A stretch of 64,000 nucleotides of DNA from contig JACKOP010000005.1 of the NCBI GenBank assembly GCA_024234165.1, positions 186,001 through 250,000 of the forward strand, read 5' to 3'. Position 1 is the first letter of the stretch. Each line of letters begins with the position of its first letter. A model generated the notes under the pieces. That model saw only the letters and a program-made list of their open reading frames with translations. It was not told the DNA's origin and did not search any database. Shown one piece after another: positions 18,224 through 26,419 of this stretch. The translations under genes were made by a program, and so were the position numbers. This DNA comes from Pseudomonadales bacterium. Its GTDB lineage: Bacteria > Pseudomonadota > Gammaproteobacteria > Pseudomonadales > UBA5518.

Positions 18224-19204
18224 GTGACGCAACTCGTCATCCGTTTCGACATGCGCAATCCGCAGCCCGGCACGCCCAAGGCGGCGCTCTACGAGGCCGC
18301 TCTCGACATGGCGGTCTGGGCAGACCGCGCGGGTTTCGACATCCTCGAGGTTAGCGAGCACCACGGCGCGGAGGACGGCTACATTCCATCACCGGTGGTG
18401 CTTGCGGCGGCCTTCGCGGCACGCACGAAGAAAATCCGCATCCGCCTCACGATGGTCACGCTGCCGTTCAACCACCCGCTGCGCATCGCCGAAGACATCG
18501 CCGTGCTCGACATCATCAGCAACGGGCGCGTTCAGGCAGGCTTCGCAGGTGGCTACGTGCCGCGCGAGTTCACGATGTTCGGCGTCGAGCGCGCCCGACG
18601 CGGGCTGATCGTCGAGCGCAGCGTGGAAACCATCAAACGCGCGTGGACCGGCGAACCCTTCGAATTCGAAGGCAGACGCGTGTGCGTGCGACCCACGCCG
18701 GTGCAACAGCCACACCCGCCGATCTGGCTCGGCGGCTCATCGCCGGCAGCAGCAAGGCGCGCCGCACGCATCGCGGATCATTTCTACACCACCGAACAGG
18801 CGTTATTCGATATCTACCGCCAGACCGCGATCGAGCTGGGCAAGACCGATCCGGGCCCCTGGGCGAACATCGGCAGCGGCTTCTTCCTGGTAGCCGATGA
18901 CCCCGAGGCCGAGGCGCGCCGCATGGCGCCGTACATCCTGCACGAGTGCAACTCCTACGGCCGCTGGGTGGCCACCGAAAACCCCGAAGCGCAATTCCAG
19001 TACCACGAAGTGACCGACGTCGCGCCGCTGCTGCAGAGTGGCCTCTATCCGATCCTGCGTCCCGAAGCAGCGCTCGCCGAAATCGAGCGCCGCGGCCCCA
19101 ATGGAGCGATCAGCCTGCACCCGCTGATCAGTGGTCTGCCACCCGAAATCGGCTGGGAGCAGCTCGAATATTTCGAGCGGTGGGTGATGCCGCGTATCGG
19201 GTGA
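18224..19204 (+). CDS. LLM-class flavin-dependent oxidoreductase
   Basis: A 326-aa luciferase-like monooxygenase. GTG 18224 is chosen because GGGAGG lies 7 nt before it and the protein then begins directly on a barrel strand (VTQLVIRFDMR); the longer frame starting at 18149 adds unlikely residues. Features are ILEVSEHHGAEDGYIPSP, VLDIISNGRVQAGFAGGYVPREF and PPIWLGGSSPAAARRAARIADHF, typical of the group. It would oxidise a small organic substrate with reduced flavin. It follows the NTF2-like gene by 59 bp and is probably the last gene of the glc-type operon. The paralogue at 802-1827 belongs to a different subgroup. Confidence 0.87.
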   Translation: MTQLVIRFDMRNPQPGTPKAALYEAALDMAVWADRAGFDILEVSEHHGAEDGYIPSPVVLAAAFAARTKKIRIRLTMVTLPFNHPLRIAEDIAVLDIISNGRVQAGFAGGYVPREFTMFGVERARRGLIVERSVETIKRAWTGEPFEFEGRRVCVRPTPVQQPHPPIWLGGSSPAAARRAARIADHFYTTEQALFDIYRQTAIELGKTDPGPWANIGSGFFLVADDPEAEARRMAPYILHECNSYGRWVATENPEAQFQYHEVTDVAPLLQSGLYPILRPEAALAEIERRGPNGAISLHPLISGLPPEIGWEQLEYFERWVMPRIG

Positions 19205-19267
19205 TTCAGGCAGGTCCAGGCTTGCTAAAACCGCTTGCCTGGTCACCTTCAGAACGAAATCCGATTG

Positions 19268-20569
19268 TCATTGGCCTACAGCCTGCCGGCGCCTTTTTTC
19301 AGTCAGACAGAGTGCACCGAAGATCGCGAATAACACGATTGGAGCGATGACCACCGCCTGGAAGGACCGTTCCGCCGCAAACGCAAGGACCCGTTGCAGT
19401 TCCGGTCCTGGCACCAGCATAGCGAATGCAGCCTCCCCGCCAGCGGCTTCGAGTTTTGCCCGATCATAAATTCTGCCAATCCAAGGCAGCACGAAATAGA
19501 TCGCCATTGCCCCCGCAAAACCAACGATGCCAATGCTCCATGAACCACCGCGCGGATAACGCCGCGCTACTGCTGCCAGCATGGTCGGCCACATGAAGGA
19601 AACGCCCAGCGCCCACGATGTTGCAGCAGCAAGCGCGGCGAGAGGTGTCGATGCGATGCTCAGTAGATAGAGTCCGACCGCGGCGGGAACCGTAGAAATC
19701 CACAGAAGCCCCATATCGGAGAAGCGATGCTCAAGTGCACCTGCAAAATGACGCATGACGAACATGATCGACGCCACATAGGCCAACACCAAAATGCCCG
19801 GCATACCAACAGTCTGCGTCAACGCGATATCGACCCATGATCCAGGAGCGAGCTCTGCCGATGCGGTCAGGAACATGATGGCGAAGAATATCCAGAAAGT
19901 CGGTCGCTTGAACGGCTCCGCCAGCATCTCCTTGAAAGGCACGCCGAGAACGGTACTTTCTGTCGGTGGAAAGTCCTGGGTCATGGCCCACACGCCAAAC
20001 ACAATCGCCGGCACAATAATCAAAGCGATCGAAGCTCGCCAATCGAGTCCAAGATTTTCAAGGAACAGCAGGCCAACCAGACCTCCAAACACGATCCCCG
20101 CCGGCCACCAGGCATGAAGGCGATTGAGCTGGCCTGTCTTGTCATCGGGATACAGGGCTGCAGTAATCGGATTGATTGTCGCCTCCGTGGCCCCCCAACC
20201 GAAACCACAGACGATCATCCCACTCGTGAGCATGCCATAGACCGCCGAGATACCCTGCACAGAAGGAGAAAGCAGAATCAGGAGTGGTCCAACGATAAAG
20301 CAGACCGAGGCGAACAGGATCGTACGCTTCGCACCGAACACGTCCAGCAAAGGGCTGATCACGAGCAGTGACAAGGCAAAGCCAAGAAAGGAATTCCCCA
20401 GTGCCGCTGCGATCATCTCCCCCGAACGGAGAGGGGCCGCCTGGTCAAGCAACGCCACCTTGATTGCGCCGGATACGCCGGTACGTATCGAAAATGACAA
20501 GGCAGCAGTAAACAGGGCCAAGACGCAAATCCAGAAAAGGGATCTGCGGTTCAGATACTCTTTTGTCAT
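19268..20569 (-). CDS. MFS transporter
   Basis: A 433-aa major facilitator with about twelve hydrophobic segments (for example FWICVLALFTAALSF, SFLGFALSLLVISPLL, AGIVFGGLVGLLFL, ASIALIIVPAIVFGVWA, VAAIYFVL-type helix near 370) and the loop DVFGAKRTILFAS between helices 2 and 3. Best match by eye is the sugar-porter/FucP-like style of MFS found in carbohydrate clusters. It is the last gene of the minus-strand run that starts with the sigma factor at 31032 and lies 23 bp after the TIM-barrel isomerase gene. I infer import of an oxidised or free sugar released in the periplasm. The base composition is more AT-rich than the flanking glc operon. Confidence 0.87.
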   Translation of the reverse strand: MTKEYLNRRSLFWICVLALFTAALSFSIRTGVSGAIKVALLDQAAPLRSGEMIAAALGNSFLGFALSLLVISPLLDVFGAKRTILFASVCFIVGPLLILLSPSVQGISAVYGMLTSGMIVCGFGWGATEATINPITAALYPDDKTGQLNRLHAWWPAGIVFGGLVGLLFLENLGLDWRASIALIIVPAIVFGVWAMTQDFPPTESTVLGVPFKEMLAEPFKRPTFWIFFAIMFLTASAELAPGSWVDIALTQTVGMPGILVLAYVASIMFVMRHFAGALEHRFSDMGLLWISTVPAAVGLYLLSIASTPLAALAAATSWALGVSFMWPTMLAAVARRYPRGGSWSIGIVGFAGAMAIYFVLPWIGRIYDRAKLEAAGGEAAFAMLVPGPELQRVLAFAAERSFQAVVIAPIVLFAIFGALCLTEKRRRQAVGQ

Positions 20570-20592
20570 TTTTCTTGCCCCTTCCTGTTCCT

Positions 20593-21645
20593 CTATCGCC
20601 TTGCGCCCAGGAGTTCTCCGACCAGCACATCATCCACGTCGACGGATGCGAAATCGTCAAACGCCCTGTCGGCCTTGCGAATCATGTGACGTGTGATGAA
20701 CGAAGCCCCTTCAGCCGCACCTTGTTCTGGATGCTTGAGCGCGCATTCCCACTCCAAAACTGCCCATCCGGCATAGCCGTACTGTGTCAGCTTTGAAAAG
20801 ATTGCGCCGAAATCAATTTGTCCGTCGCCCAGCGAACGGAAGCGCCCTGGGCGGTCAACCCAGTCGGCATAGGAGCCATAGATTCCCGCTCGCCCGTTCG
20901 GACGGAATTCGGCATCCTTTACATGGAAAGCACGGATTCGCTGGTGATAGATATCGATGAAGGCGAGGTAGTCCAGCTGTTGCAGCATGAAGTGCGAAGG
21001 ATCGTAGAGGATGTTCGCACGAGAATGCTGGCCGACCGCGTCCAGGAAGCGCTCGAAGGTGACGCCATCGTGCAGGTCTTCACCGGCATGCAGCTCGTAG
21101 CACAGATCAACGCCATTCTCCTCGAACGCATCGAGGATCGGCCGCCAGCGCCGCCCCAGTTCGGCAAACCCTTCCACCACCAAACCTGGCGGCCGCTGGG
21201 GCCAAGGGTAAACCAGATGCCACATCAGCGCGCCGGAGAAGGTGACGTGCGAGCGACAACCAAACCTCCGACTCGCCACTGCCGCCAGCTTGAGCTGTTC
21301 AATTGCCCAATCCTGCCGTGCCACTGGATCCCCACGATGCTGCTGTGGTGCAAATCCGTCAAACAGCCTGTCGTACGCGGGATGAACCGCGACAAGCTGC
21401 CCCTGCATGTGGGTCGAAAGTTCCGTCACCTCGACTCCGTTGGCAGCGCAGACGCCCTTGATTTCGTCGACATAGTCCTGGCTTTCCGCCGCCTTGGCGA
21501 GATCAATCAGGCGGCTGTCGGTCGTGGGGATTTGTACACCCTTGTAACCGTGCCCAGCAGCCCATTTCGTGATCATATCGAGTGAATTGAAAGGCGCTTC
21601 GTCACCGGTGAACTGGGCAAGGAAAATGGCTGGTCCCTTCATCAT
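20593..21645 (-). CDS. Sugar phosphate isomerase/epimerase-type TIM barrel protein (cytosolic)
   Basis: A 350-aa xylose-isomerase-like TIM barrel. Metal-binding positions are visible in CYELHAGEDLHDG, NILYDPSHFMLQ, IRAFHVKDAEFRPNG and AVLEWECA (Glu, Asp, His and Glu typical of the family). The protein has no signal peptide. The start overlaps the end of the Gfo/Idh/MocA gene by four bases (ATGA), so the pair is translationally coupled. Pairs of Gfo/Idh/MocA dehydrogenase and TIM-barrel partner are known from inositol and 3-keto-glycoside pathways, where the barrel protein isomerises or eliminates from the oxidised sugar. This role is inferred from the pairing. Confidence 0.88.
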   Translation of the reverse strand: MMKGPAIFLAQFTGDEAPFNSLDMITKWAAGHGYKGVQIPTTDSRLIDLAKAAESQDYVDEIKGVCAANGVEVTELSTHMQGQLVAVHPAYDRLFDGFAPQQHRGDPVARQDWAIEQLKLAAVASRRFGCRSHVTFSGALMWHLVYPWPQRPPGLVVEGFAELGRRWRPILDAFEENGVDLCYELHAGEDLHDGVTFERFLDAVGQHSRANILYDPSHFMLQQLDYLAFIDIYHQRIRAFHVKDAEFRPNGRAGIYGSYADWVDRPGRFRSLGDGQIDFGAIFSKLTQYGYAGWAVLEWECALKHPEQGAAEGASFITRHMIRKADRAFDDFASVDVDDVLVGELLGARR

Positions 21646-22799
21646 TGCGAAACTCCCTCGGCGAGGGTGACGTTTACCCGGACTCCGCCCCGCTCACTAG
21701 AGGCTACGCACGCTTCGATGAAAGCCATCCCGGCCAATGCATCGTCAATCGTCAAGCCCGACCTGTCTGCCCGAAGATCTCCGCGAACCCGTTCGCCAAA
21801 GACCCGATAGATATTGGCAAATGCTTCCAGGTACCCTTCTGGATGACCACCAGGCGTGCGCTGCAAGGCGATGATACCGGCCGGCAAGTAGCCTCGATCT
21901 GAACCTGCATGCCAGATTTCATCTGGGCGTCCTCGACGCTTGAGCATCAATTTGGTGGGCTCTTCCTGACACCAATGCAATCCCGCCTCATCACAGTAAA
22001 TCGCGACGGAAAGGTCATTCATATCGCCGACGCAGACCTGGCTGGCAACCATCGTTCCCTTGCCACCTCCGCTCAGACGGAACATGGCCGCTCCATCATC
22101 GTCGATAGAGCGTCCGGACAGCATCGTCAGTTCGGCACAAAGTGAGGTGATCCGCTCGCCAGTGACAAATTCCACGAGATTGGCGGCATGCGTTCCGATA
22201 TCCCCGAACGCACCCGACACGCCAGCGTGTGCAGGACTCATCCGCCACTGCGCCTGCTTGTTGTTCTCCATATCCAAAATTTGCGAAAGCCAGTCTTGCG
22301 TATACCTCACGATGACGCGGCGTACCGAGCCAACTGAGCCTCCTGCAATCATTTCACGAGCCAGCCTCACCATTGGATAACCCGTGTAGGTGTAGGTGAC
22401 CGCGATCAGTCGACCCGTTCGCCGAGCCGCTTCCGCAATGGCGACTGCGTTTTCCATGGAATCCGCCAGCGGCTTGTCGAGAATGACATCAAACCCTGCC
22501 TCCATCGCTGCTATCGCCGGTGGCGCATGCATATGGTTCGGAGTGACGATGGCCACCGCTTCCATCCGCTCGCCGGCAGGCAGAGCAACCTCGCGTTCGA
22601 GCATCTCGATCCACGAGCCATAATTGCGATTTTCTGCCAAGCCGATGTCTTTGCCCGAGATCCTGGCCTTATCCGGCGTGGACGAAAGCGCGCCTGCGAC
22701 CAATCGCCAATTACCCGCAACTGCTGCCGCCGTACGGTGCACGCTCCCGATGAAAGCGTCACGCCCACCGCCAATCATCCCGTATCTGATAGGTTCCAT
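21642..22799 (-). CDS. Gfo/Idh/MocA family NAD(P)-dependent oxidoreductase
   Basis: A 385-aa dehydrogenase with an N-terminal Rossmann domain (RYGMIGGGRDAFIGSVHRTAA) followed by VAIVTPNHMHAPPAIAAMEAGFDVILDKPLADS, which contains the conserved EKP-like motif (here DKP) with the catalytic lysine. GAFGDIGTHAANLVEFVTG supplies the conserved Asp and His. The family oxidises or reduces hydroxyls of sugars and inositols. The gene is preceded by a 264-bp gap and coupled to the TIM-barrel gene. Likely it acts in the cytosol on the sugar released by the periplasmic enzymes encoded upstream. Substrate position (for example C3 of a hexoside) is inferred, not proven. Confidence 0.9.
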   Translation of the reverse strand: MEPIRYGMIGGGRDAFIGSVHRTAAAVAGNWRLVAGALSSTPDKARISGKDIGLAENRNYGSWIEMLEREVALPAGERMEAVAIVTPNHMHAPPAIAAMEAGFDVILDKPLADSMENAVAIAEAARRTGRLIAVTYTYTGYPMVRLAREMIAGGSVGSVRRVIVRYTQDWLSQILDMENNKQAQWRMSPAHAGVSGAFGDIGTHAANLVEFVTGERITSLCAELTMLSGRSIDDDGAAMFRLSGGGKGTMVASQVCVGDMNDLSVAIYCDEAGLHWCQEEPTKLMLKRRGRPDEIWHAGSDRGYLPAGIIALQRTPGGHPEGYLEAFANIYRVFGERVRGDLRADRSGLTIDDALAGMAFIEACVASSERGGVRVNVTLAEGVSQ

Positions 22800-23063
22800 G
22801 GCCTCATGTTCTCGTTATTGCTCAACTTCCGGCTACGATTGTCAAGTCGCCGCCACAACCTCCGCGCTGTCCCGCTCTGCTACAGTAATCCCAGCGCCCC
22901 ACGGCCGTATAGTCCGGCTCCGCCGATTCCCGGAGGCATCTGAGACTGCCGACTGAAGTATTCTGCTTCACAATACAAGCTCCCGTTTTCAGATCAGGAT
23001 CGAAAGCACATCCAATCTGGCACACCTGAACGAAGTACCGCGACGCCTCACGCTCACGATGCG
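22800..23063. other. 264-bp intergenic gap inside the minus-strand cluster
   Basis: This gap separates the GMC gene from the downstream Gfo/Idh/MocA gene, the largest space in the run from 31032 to 19268. It may hold a second promoter for the three downstream genes. A small inverted repeat (gaagtattctgcttc) lies near 22954-22968. No gene, no good promoter hexamers and no clear terminator were seen. Confidence 0.4.
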
Positions 23064-24746
23064 TCAGAGCTTCCCGCTGCGCAAAAACTCAACAGCGTAA
23101 TGCGCTGCACGCGCCGAGAGTGCCATATACGTGAGAGACGGGTTTTGCGTCCCCGTCGACGTCATTGCGGACCCATCTGTTATGAAGAGATTCGGGACAT
23201 CGTGGGCCTGGTTATACTGATTAAGAACAGAATCCTTTGGATTTCTTCCCATTCGGGCGGTCCCCATTTCATGAACCGATCCTTCCAAAGTGTCCGCACT
23301 TCCGACAAGCGAGACGATTCGGGCGCCCGCCGCCTCCATCATTTCCTTTGCATCTGCCTTTGCAGCCTCCATGAGCTGAAATTCGTTTTGCCCTGGCTGC
23401 CATACAATGTGAGGTATTGCCATTCCCCATTTATCCCTTCGGGTAGAATGGCGAGAGACCCGATTTTCCAAGTTCGGCAGCATCTCCAGACGAGCACCAA
23501 GGGACAGCATCCATGGGCCTGGCTTCCGAAGAATATCCTTTGCTGCTTCTCCGATTCCGATATTACTGAATCTGCCGCGCTCCCAGGTTGAACGCCATGC
23601 AACTCCCTGAAAAGCAAAACCTCTGTGGTAGGGTTCCCGAGTATCGATATTTCGATATTGCGGAATGTAAATGCCCGTCGGCTTGCGGCCTCGATAGTAG
23701 CGGTCGTCCAGGCCGGGATAAATTGCCGTCGCCGATACTCCGCCGACATGATCCATAAAGTTTCGCCCGACCATCCCGGAGCTATTCGCCAACCCGCTGG
23801 GCCATGCGTCCGTGGCGGAATTGAGCAATATCATCGTCGTTGGGATCGTCGAAGCGCAAAGAAAAATAACTCTCGCCTCGTATTTCCTCCCAATTCCAGT
23901 CTTGGCGTCCATCGCCTGAACTCCAGTCACTCGCCCGGCTTTGGAGTCATATATGAGGCTATGTGCAATCGTATCAGTCGCTGTCACGAGATTGCCGGTT
24001 CTTCTAGCGGCCGGCAGAGTGGAACTGAGACTGCAAAAGTATGCGCCAAGCGAACAACCGCGAGAACAGAACGAGCGCATTTGGCACTGTGCGCGCCCAA
24101 GCTCTGCGTGCTGCGGGAGCGCCTTGGACAGGTTCGCAGTCCGCCCGACGATGACCTTTCGCTCCGGGAATACCGCCGATACCTTGTCCCTGAAGTCCGC
24201 CTCACAGTCACTCATGGCCATCGGCGGAAGGAACTTGCCATCGGGCAACTGCGCCAGCCCTTCATACGACCCCGAAACACCTGCAAATTCTTCCACGTGG
24301 TCGTACCAGGGCGCAAGGTCCCCATACCGAATGGGCCAGTCCACGCCATACCCGTCCTTCAAGTTGGCGCCAAAATCGTAGTCACTCAATCGGAAGGACG
24401 CACGGCCCCACATGATGGATCTGCCGCCCAGCTGATACCCGCGTATCCAGTTGAATGGCTTTCCGGGCGGCGTGGAGTACGGGTGTTCGCTGTCCTTCAC
24501 CCAGAACTTCTTCGTAGCTGCACAAAATGCATAAACGGTACTCTGAATGGGATAGTCGTTCCTCCTTTCGTCCTCTGGCACCTGATTGGCGTTCGACAAC
24601 TCCCATGGCGAAAGGTCGTCGGTATAATCACGAGCGTCGACGTGGGATCCCCTCTCGATAAGGAGGGTTTTGAGACCGCGTTCAGTAAGCTCCTTTGCCG
24701 CCCAACCGCCGCTTATGCCGGATCCGATCACGATGGCATCAAACAT
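23064..24746 (-). CDS. GMC family oxidoreductase (large subunit of a glucoside 3-dehydrogenase-like enzyme)
   Basis: A 560-aa flavoprotein. It has an N-terminal FAD loop (VIGSGISGGWAAKELTERG), a central FAD contact (LGGRSIMWGRASFRLSDYDF), a four-cysteine-containing CQMRSFCSRGCSLGAYFC segment, and the GMC C-terminal domain with HEMGTARMG and TGTQNPSLTYMAL (catalytic His and Asn positions). This variant, with a gluconate 2-dehydrogenase subunit-3-like partner next to it, matches the layout of sugar 3-dehydrogenases and gluconate/sorbitol dehydrogenases. ATG 24746 is preferred over TTG 24755; a GAGGAG lies upstream. It has no signal peptide, so export would ride on the Tat signal of the small subunit encoded 15 bp upstream. 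No cytochrome subunit gene is visible. Confidence 0.9.
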   Translation of the reverse strand: MFDAIVIGSGISGGWAAKELTERGLKTLLIERGSHVDARDYTDDLSPWELSNANQVPEDERRNDYPIQSTVYAFCAATKKFWVKDSEHPYSTPPGKPFNWIRGYQLGGRSIMWGRASFRLSDYDFGANLKDGYGVDWPIRYGDLAPWYDHVEEFAGVSGSYEGLAQLPDGKFLPPMAMSDCEADFRDKVSAVFPERKVIVGRTANLSKALPQHAELGRAQCQMRSFCSRGCSLGAYFCSLSSTLPAARRTGNLVTATDTIAHSLIYDSKAGRVTGVQAMDAKTGIGRKYEARVIFLCASTIPTTMILLNSATDAWPSGLANSSGMVGRNFMDHVGGVSATAIYPGLDDRYYRGRKPTGIYIPQYRNIDTREPYHRGFAFQGVAWRSTWERGRFSNIGIGEAAKDILRKPGPWMLSLGARLEMLPNLENRVSRHSTRRDKWGMAIPHIVWQPGQNEFQLMEAAKADAKEMMEAAGARIVSLVGSADTLEGSVHEMGTARMGRNPKDSVLNQYNQAHDVPNLFITDGSAMTSTGTQNPSLTYMALSARAAHYAVEFLRSGKL

Positions 24747-24761
24747 TGCGCACAATTCTCC

Positions 24762-25343
24762 TCAGAAGGTCTCTCCCCATTCTGTCAGCATGTCCCATGC
24801 AGATGCGCGCACGCCCGAATTCAGCTCGAGCGAAGCTTCCCACGCGCCGGGAGAGTGCTCATAGACGAGCTCCTCCGTAGCTCCGGCTTCCGACATGTAG
24901 TACAAGGCGAAGATCATCCCCTTGAACATCTGGTAACCGCTTTCGGATCGATGCATATTGTCGTACGCGGTCAGAATATGCCGCTGATCGACAGAATCAA
25001 TTTCTGCAATACTGTTCCCATGCTTACTAAAGGCATACATATCGATTTCATCAACAATTCTCATCATCTTGGCTTCCGTGTCCTTGGAAGCCCATGTTCG
25101 CAACAGCGCTTCAAGCCGACTCGGCACCCCAGCATCGAGCGCTCCAGGAGTATCGGTCCTGGGTATCATGGTGTCACATATAGCAGCAATCGAGTCCTTT
25201 TGATTCGCATCAAGAAACCTCGATTCTTCACTGCGTTGTCGGCCTTCTGGAAAACCGCTCGCCATGCTGGCCCAGGTTGCCAGCAATGAACCCTTCAAGA
25301 TTGTGCGACGTTTGATTCCCACTGTGCCGTGTATAAGCCCCAC
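24762..25343 (-). CDS. Gluconate 2-dehydrogenase subunit 3 family protein with Tat signal
   Basis: A 193-aa small subunit. GTG 25343 is preferred because AAGGGGG lies 7 nt upstream and the start sits one base after the stop of the preceding gene. The N-terminus then has a twin-arginine motif (KRRTILKG) and a weakly hydrophobic stretch (SLLATWASMASG). The body shows the family pattern IAAICDTMIPRTDTPGALDAGVP and later FKGMIFALYYMSEAGATEEL with WDMLTEWGETF at the end. In sugar dehydrogenases of this type the small subunit carries the FAD subunit across the membrane and is needed for activity. The gene precedes the GMC gene by 15 bp. Confidence 0.85.
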   Translation of the reverse strand: MGLIHGTVGIKRRTILKGSLLATWASMASGFPEGRQRSEESRFLDANQKDSIAAICDTMIPRTDTPGALDAGVPSRLEALLRTWASKDTEAKMMRIVDEIDMYAFSKHGNSIAEIDSVDQRHILTAYDNMHRSESGYQMFKGMIFALYYMSEAGATEELVYEHSPGAWEASLELNSGVRASAWDMLTEWGETF

Positions 25344-25344
25344 G

Positions 25345-26367
25345 CTACAGCCCCCTTGCCGCCAGGATGGGCACAATATAATCGTGGGCCACCTTTGCAG
25401 AATCGAGTGGCGAAATCGGGTAGGGTGGTTCCTGCTCAAAATAAATATGCTGCACTGCTGACGTCCCGAGCGCATCCGCCACCGCGCCCCAATCCATAAT
25501 CCCTTGACCAACATCTACCCCATGGAGCCCCGATTCACGTGTCGTGGCAGTAGCACCGAAATCCTTAAGGTGCACCTGAGTAATCCGACGCCCGTATTTG
25601 CGTAAAAGGTGAGCAGGATCGAACCCGGCTGCCGCAGCCCACCCTATATCGAGCTCGAAGTCGACAACTGCTTCGTCGGTTTCCGACATCAGCAAATCAT
25701 AAGCATTGCGACCGTCGGGCAGATCGATCATTTCATAGCCATGATTATGATAGCTTAGACGCAGACCGGCATCCGCGAGAATGGCGCCGGATCGATTCAA
25801 TCGATTTGCAAATTCCATCCACCGCTCGAGCGGTAGCGCCTTCACCGCCAGGGGCAGAAGCTGACCCAGCAGCTTGTAATCACTTTTCTCTTGTCGCTTG
25901 AGCGCAGCAAGTACCTCATTTTTATTCGATGGGATGTATGGAACAAGCTCCGACACTGGATATGCCGAAACAACGACATTCCGTACACCGATGCTGCGCG
26001 CGTATGCAATCAGTCCTTCTGGATCCGAAAGTGATGGAATTTCACCTGAGGAAGGGTCAAAACCGGTTGTCATGCTGGGGCACACGAAACCCGTCTTGTC
26101 CAGCACATTCCGAAAGCCCTGCACGGATAGACTTTCAATCGGGCCCTCGATTTCGCGGTATCCCATGACGAACAGCTGATTCAGGACCTCAATCAAGTTG
26201 GATACCGGCACATCGAGAAGCACGTATTTTTCAATTCCCAGTCTTTGCGACAGCGGCGCCTTTCCCCCTGAGTTCCGACTCGTCGATGCGTTGCCCACCG
26301 CATTCATGCTCACCGCAACCCCGGTCAATCCAAGTCCGAGTACTGCTTGCCGCCTTGATAGTGCCAC
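25345..26367 (-). CDS. Exported sugar phosphate isomerase/epimerase-type TIM barrel protein
   Basis: A 340-aa TIM barrel with a twin-arginine signal (LSRRQAVLGLGLTGVAVSMNAVG), thus predicted periplasmic. GTG 26367 is supported by GGAGG 7 nt upstream. Barrel motifs include LRLSYHNHGYEM, VDFELDIGWAAAAGFDP, RITQVHLKDFGA and the final EQEPPYPISPLDSA, which carry the metal-ligand Glu/Asp/His residues of the AP_endonuc_2 superfamily. A periplasmic location rules out sugar phosphates as substrate. In this context a keto-sugar or keto-glycoside produced by the neighbouring GMC enzyme is more plausible. One base separates its stop from the small-subunit start. Function inferred from location and neighbours. 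Confidence 0.87.
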   Translation of the reverse strand: MALSRRQAVLGLGLTGVAVSMNAVGNASTSRNSGGKAPLSQRLGIEKYVLLDVPVSNLIEVLNQLFVMGYREIEGPIESLSVQGFRNVLDKTGFVCPSMTTGFDPSSGEIPSLSDPEGLIAYARSIGVRNVVVSAYPVSELVPYIPSNKNEVLAALKRQEKSDYKLLGQLLPLAVKALPLERWMEFANRLNRSGAILADAGLRLSYHNHGYEMIDLPDGRNAYDLLMSETDEAVVDFELDIGWAAAAGFDPAHLLRKYGRRITQVHLKDFGATATTRESGLHGVDVGQGIMDWGAVADALGTSAVQHIYFEQEPPYPISPLDSAKVAHDYIVPILAARGL

Positions 26368-26419
26368 TGGGATCCTCCATTATTGCGCGGAAAGAACTCG
26401 ATCAGGGCAAACACCTGCG

